Shown one piece after another: positions 60,877 to 64,000 of a stretch of DNA of 64,000 nt (position 1 is the first letter of the stretch; every line of letters starts with the position of its first letter). The notes beneath the pieces were generated by a model. It did no database searches. It had not been told where the DNA came from and saw only the letters and a program-made list of their open reading frames with translations. Location of the stretch: NCBI GenBank assembly GCA_964503885.1, contig CAZDCD010000004.1, forward strand, positions 1 through 64,000, given 5' to 3'. The position numbers were made by a program, and so were the translations under genes. The DNA comes from CAZDCD01 sp964503885. Lineage in GTDB: Bacteria; Bacteroidota; Bacteroidia; Bacteroidales; UBA10428.

Positions 60877-61494
60877 TTAAAAGAAAAGTCCCACTCCAAA
60901 GAAAAGCTGGTTTGTACGCTGATCGAAATCGTATGTTTGTCCACCAAATTTAATTCCATCGCCGAACTTGCTGAAGTTACCCTCATATTTCAGATCAAGA
61001 GCAAGTTTCCCTACATCAAGCCCGATACCCGCCTGATATCCCCATGTCATGGCATTCACGTTCTGCACAAAACCTCTCTCCTCGAGAAGATCTGATTTGC
61101 TGCGCAGTAACACGCTGCCTACCGGTCCGGCCTCAAGTTTCAATGCCTTAAATTTATACCCGAGCATGAGGGGTATATTCAGCTTATTGAACTTATGCTC
61201 ACTCAATTCATCAACATGTGTGTTCAAGTCAGTAATGATAATGTCATTCCGGTTTGAAGAAAATAGGATTTCAGGCTGAACAAAAAAATTGAAAAGCTGA
61301 AGCTGGCCGACAAGCCCGAAGTGAAATCCCATTGTGGCATCTTTAGGCACAATTACACGGTAATTTGTTCCGTCATATTCTGCCTTTTTTATATAATTGG
61401 AATTTACACCCGCCCGTATACCTAGCCTGAGCTGTGCAAAGCACTGTACAAATGAAAAAACAAGTAAGAGTGCGATTAATTTGTATTTTCTCAT
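60877..61494 (-). CDS. Outer-membrane beta-barrel protein (PorT family-like)
   Basis: 205 residues. Signal peptide MRKYKLIALLLVFSFVQCFA, then about eight strands: LRLGIRAGVNSNYI, GFHFGLVGQLQLF, FVQPEILFSS, LNIPLMLGYKF, LEAGPVGSVLL, YQAGIGLDVG, LALDLKYEG, and the final QLFFGVGLFF ending in an aromatic. This matches the outer-membrane beta-barrel domain of PorT/OmpW-like Bacteroidetes proteins. Function unknown. Confidence 0.85.
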   Translation of the reverse strand: MRKYKLIALLLVFSFVQCFAQLRLGIRAGVNSNYIKKAEYDGTNYRVIVPKDATMGFHFGLVGQLQLFNFFVQPEILFSSNRNDIIITDLNTHVDELSEHKFNKLNIPLMLGYKFKALKLEAGPVGSVLLRSKSDLLEERGFVQNVNAMTWGYQAGIGLDVGKLALDLKYEGNFSKFGDGIKFGGQTYDFDQRTNQLFFGVGLFF

Positions 61495-61614
61495 AGCACA
61501 AGTATTTGGTAGTTATTCTAATTCTTTATTCTTTTGCGTAAATCTAAGAAATATTGAACATTTAACAAACGGCCGGGTTACTAAAAATATTCCCTTTTAA
61601 TACAAAAGGTTCAT

Positions 61615-62883
61615 ATGAAATACAGGTTTCTGAGGATTAAAATGATCCTGTTGACGGTGTTGGTTGTCCTGGATGCATCATTTTACTTTACATTAAGGTA
61701 TTTTCTTACAGTACATAAGTTCAACCCCGGAAAGGGTCTTGCGGGGGTAATTCTTCTCATTGCCGTTCTATTTTCTGTAATGCTTCTCCGGATCGAGTTC
61801 AATTCCGATCACCGCCGGCCGGCACTTATAAAGAATATATTTCGCAAAGCCAGCCTGTTTGTGATAGTTTACCTGCCAAAATTGATCTTTATTCTCTTTG
61901 TGATCACGAATGGAATTGCAAACCTCTTGTTATACGGGATTAACGCGATAACCGGACTTTTTCGGGCTGATCATTCCGGATACCTGAAAACCTTCTTTTT
62001 TTCGTACATAGGGCTGTTTCTTTCTATAGCATTGTTTTTGCTAATGATCTACGGCGTGGTCGCCGGCAGGCATTATTACAAAATAGATAAAAAGGTATTG
62101 CATTTCAGGAATCTTCCTGCCGGATTCAACGGTTTGCGTATTGTGCAAATCTCCGATATTCATCTGGGCAGCATGTCGGAGATAAAATCCGGACTGAAAA
62201 GGGCCATACAGATGATAAACAGCCTGAAACCCGAACTGATCCTCTTTACCGGTGATCTGGTGAATAATTTCAGTGAGGAATCCCTGCCATGGATACCCGA
62301 AGTATCCAAACTTGAAGCCCCACTGGGCAAGTATTCTATATTAGGCAACCACGATTATGGAGATTATTGGGATTGGAAATCGCCGGAAGAAAAGCAGGCT
62401 AATTTTGATTTGTTACTGTCTGTTCACAAACAGATGGGTTTTACGCTTCTGTTAAATGAAGCGCGGACGCTTCTGCGAAATGATGAAAAAATAGGACTGC
62501 TTGGCGTGGAAAACTGGGGCCGTCCCCCGTTCCATCAATATGGAAACCTTGATCTTACAAACTCACGGCTGGAACCTGTTCCGTTTAAGATCCTGATGTC
62601 ACATGATCCCACCCATTGGGAGGAAGAGGTGCAGTACCGCAGGGATATCGATCTGACGCTCTCGGGGCATACCCATGCCATGCAGTTCGGACTGAGGATT
62701 GGTAAACTAAAATGGAGTCCTGTGCAATACATCTATAAAAAATGGGCAGGCTTATATGAAAATCAAGGAAGATACCTTTATGTAAACAGGGGTCTCGGTT
62801 ATATAGGTTACCTTGGAAGGATCGGTATGAGACCGGAAATAACACTTTTCACGCTAAAAAAACAAAATACCGGAAACCTTTAG
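61615..62883 (+). CDS. Membrane-anchored metallophosphoesterase
   Basis: 422 residues. Four N-terminal transmembrane helices (about 10-28, 39-60, 80-105, 125-150) are followed by a calcineurin-like phosphoesterase domain with all five motifs: QISDIHLGSM (D-x-H), LFTGDLVNN (GD), LGNHDYGDYW (GNHD), LMSHDPTHW and LSGHTHAMQFG (GHxH). Similar YkuE-like proteins hydrolyse lipid phosphates at the membrane; the substrate here is unknown. Monocistronic. Confidence 0.9.
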   Translation: MKYRFLRIKMILLTVLVVLDASFYFTLRYFLTVHKFNPGKGLAGVILLIAVLFSVMLLRIEFNSDHRRPALIKNIFRKASLFVIVYLPKLIFILFVITNGIANLLLYGINAITGLFRADHSGYLKTFFFSYIGLFLSIALFLLMIYGVVAGRHYYKIDKKVLHFRNLPAGFNGLRIVQISDIHLGSMSEIKSGLKRAIQMINSLKPELILFTGDLVNNFSEESLPWIPEVSKLEAPLGKYSILGNHDYGDYWDWKSPEEKQANFDLLLSVHKQMGFTLLLNEARTLLRNDEKIGLLGVENWGRPPFHQYGNLDLTNSRLEPVPFKILMSHDPTHWEEEVQYRRDIDLTLSGHTHAMQFGLRIGKLKWSPVQYIYKKWAGLYENQGRYLYVNRGLGYIGYLGRIGMRPEITLFTLKKQNTGNL

Positions 62884-63040
62884 GACTGGTATTATGTTCT
62901 AAGCAGAAAAAACCATTGATCCGTAACCTCTATTTGTATGCAATAAAAATTATTTATACTAAATTTAAATAACCTAAGAGTGGTTTTTTTTCTTTTTTTA
63001 TATTTCTTTGCAGATTGTAAAACTTGAACAGAATATAGTT

Positions 63041-63583
63041 ATGATGATAGAAAAAGATAAAGTGGTTTCTCTGACGTATGAGCTTAGAGTGAACAAAGTT
63101 GACGGGGAATTGATCGAATCGTTGAATGAGAGTGCACCGTTGACATTTCTGTATGGTTCGGGAAGGCTTCTCCCGAAATTTGAGAGCAACATCGAAGGAC
63201 TCAAGTCAGGTGATTCCTTTACATTTGATCTCGCCTGCGAAGATGCCTACGGACCACTAAATGAAAATGCCGTCGTGAATGTTCCGAAAGCTGCATTTGA
63301 GATAAATGGTGTTGTTGATCATGACCTTCTTCAGATCGGAAATACAATTCCCATGCAGGACAGTTCGGGAAACAGGTTAAACGGTATTGTAAAAGAAGTA
63401 AACGGCGACAAGGTTAAAATGGATTTCAATCATCCATTGGCCGGGAATCATCTTTTCTTCAACGGAATGATCACTGAGATCAGAGAAGCCAGTGAAGAAG
63501 AATTAACACACGGTCATATTCATAATTCAGGAAGCTGTGGATGCTGCTCTGATTGTGGTGATGGAAGCGGTAATTGTTGCTAG
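63041..63583 (+). CDS. slyD: FKBP-type peptidyl-prolyl isomerase SlyD with metal-binding tail
   Basis: 180 residues from the ATG at 63041 (an immediately following ATG is equally possible; the frame extends to TTG 63008). FKBP fold with the split flap insert: VVSLTYELRVN, GELIESL, FLYGSGRLLPKFESNIEGLK, AYGPLN, then FNHPLAGNHLFF. The C-terminal 25 residues are His/Cys-rich (HGHIHNSGSCGCC...CGDGSGNCC), the nickel-binding tail known from SlyD. It would act as a cytosolic chaperone/isomerase with nickel or zinc handling. Second SlyD-type gene in the window. Confidence 0.9.
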   Translation: MMIEKDKVVSLTYELRVNKVDGELIESLNESAPLTFLYGSGRLLPKFESNIEGLKSGDSFTFDLACEDAYGPLNENAVVNVPKAAFEINGVVDHDLLQIGNTIPMQDSSGNRLNGIVKEVNGDKVKMDFNHPLAGNHLFFNGMITEIREASEEELTHGHIHNSGSCGCCSDCGDGSGNCC

Positions 63584-63641
63584 TCTTTCTTCACAGGCAG
63601 TTTCGGCGAGAACTACAGGAGATCGTAAGCTGTTTGGCTCT

Positions 63642-63676
63642 GATCACCAGGCAAATGAAATGCCTGACTAGTGATG
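63642..63676. terminator. Hairpin between convergent slyD and response-regulator genes
   Basis: AGGCA (63649-63653) pairs with TGCCT (63661-63665) around AATGAAA, and outer ATCAC (63643-63647) with GTGAT (63671-63675). It sits where both transcripts should end, but neither strand has a strong T-run. Confidence 0.35.
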
Positions 63677-63684
63677 AAAAACGA

Positions 63685-64000
63685 TTATTTCAATAAGCTC
63701 CTGCCGGTATTTTTGGCCGAGATCTTCTCAATTCTTTTCAGGAGGTAGTCTTTTTCAAAAGGTTTGGAAATATAGTCATCAGCCCCTGCCTCAAAAGCAT
63801 CTCTAACCATGGTCTCTGATTTTTCCCGCGTTACAATGGCAATTGGGGTATTGATGCACAGGTCATCCCTTATTTTTTTGATGAGTTCAATTCCGTTAAA
63901 AACGGGCATATGTATGTCAATCAAAATTACATCAAAGGACTGGGAGGATAAAATGTTGAGGGCATCGTTGCCATTTTCTGAAGTTACTACCTCCATACCG
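63685..64000 (-). CDS. Response regulator receiver domain (partial, start beyond the right edge)
   Basis: The frame enters from the right edge and stops at 63685. The visible part contains the phosphoacceptor Asp in VILIDIHMPVFNG, the Thr/Ser region AIVTREKSE, ADDYISKPF with the conserved Lys, and the final helix (YLLKRIEKISAKN). It ends with LLK and no output domain follows, so it is a stand-alone receiver or the C-terminal receiver of a hybrid kinase. The N-terminal acidic pocket lies outside the window. Confidence 0.85.
   Translation of the reverse strand, partial: GMEVVTSENGNDALNILSSQSFDVILIDIHMPVFNGIELIKKIRDDLCINTPIAIVTREKSETMVRDAFEAGADDYISKPFEKDYLLKRIEKISAKNTGRSLLK

Noticed and set aside
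1..64000. CRISPR arrays, tRNA/rRNA genes, transposases, phage or toxin-antitoxin modules
   Set aside because: None was seen on reading through; no spaced direct repeats, cloverleaf sequence, DDE or integrase motifs were found.

Overview
The window reads as a chromosome segment of a free-living, polysaccharide-degrading member of the Bacteroidetes (probably order Bacteroidales). The support is C-terminal type IX secretion (T9SS) sorting domains on three large exoproteins, many lipoproteins with short leaders, family markers largely typical of that phylum (DUF3857, MoxR/DUF58/SpoIIM operon, TPR-histidine kinase), and promoters of the Bacteroidetes type (TAnnTTTG, sometimes with an upstream TTG). 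No rRNA, tRNA, CRISPR array, transposase or integrase was seen.

Layout. 1-4.8 kb: tail of a thioredoxin/TlpA-like gene, a Cys-rich lipoprotein, a large AsmA-like protein and a short-chain dehydrogenase. 5.0-7.4 kb: rhlE with a recognisable promoter and about 120-nt leader, a 52-residue protein, then a repeat-rich gap with a truncated membrane-protein gene. 7.4-19.7 kb: secreted glycan-degradation region (GH3 lipoprotein, beta-barrel protein, GH9 lipoprotein, T9SS beta-helix protein, FG-GAP-like fragment, uncharacterised TIM-barrel-like exoprotein) with at least two gene relics and a possible structured RNA in its gaps. 19.9-24.1 kb: hflK-hflC, a SlyD-like isomerase and a TreT-like glycosyltransferase. 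24.4-29.1 kb: T9SS CotH/lamin-tail protein convergent with a T9SS GH5 glucanase. 29.3-37.7 kb: small membrane protein, a 127-residue protein in operon with a TPR histidine kinase, zinc metallopeptidase lipoprotein, DUF4197, lipid kinase, SUI1 factor, DUF2752.

37.8-43.9 kb is a tightly overlapping six-gene operon (SpoIIM-like, polytopic membrane protein, DUF4129, DUF4350, MoxR, DUF58) divergent from an RDD gene; this is a known Bacteroidetes arrangement of unclear envelope function. 44.9-50.5 kb: epimerase, an SDR gene that lost its catalytic core, a queuosine-precursor transporter, typA/bipA, an acyltransferase and a thioredoxin-fold lipoprotein. 50.5-56.6 kb: unknown lipoprotein, coiled-coil protein with a nearly exact internal duplication, short UvrC/Cho-like nuclease in operon with an unknown helical protein, prephenate dehydrogenase and an SRAP protein. 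56.6-64 kb: two DUF3857/transglutaminase proteins, one with an intact triad and one without, an outer-membrane barrel, a membrane metallophosphoesterase, a second SlyD with a metal-binding tail, and the edge of a response regulator.

The GH3, GH9 and GH5 enzymes would together attack beta-glucan or related hemicellulose outside the cell or on its surface; no SusC/SusD pair lies in the window. No clearly new defence or mobile system was found. The most unusual items are the decayed genes and palindromic repeats around the glycan region, the TIM-barrel-like family, the Cho-like two-gene operon and the small-protein/TPR-kinase operon. All functional calls are from reading motifs by eye, without database searches.
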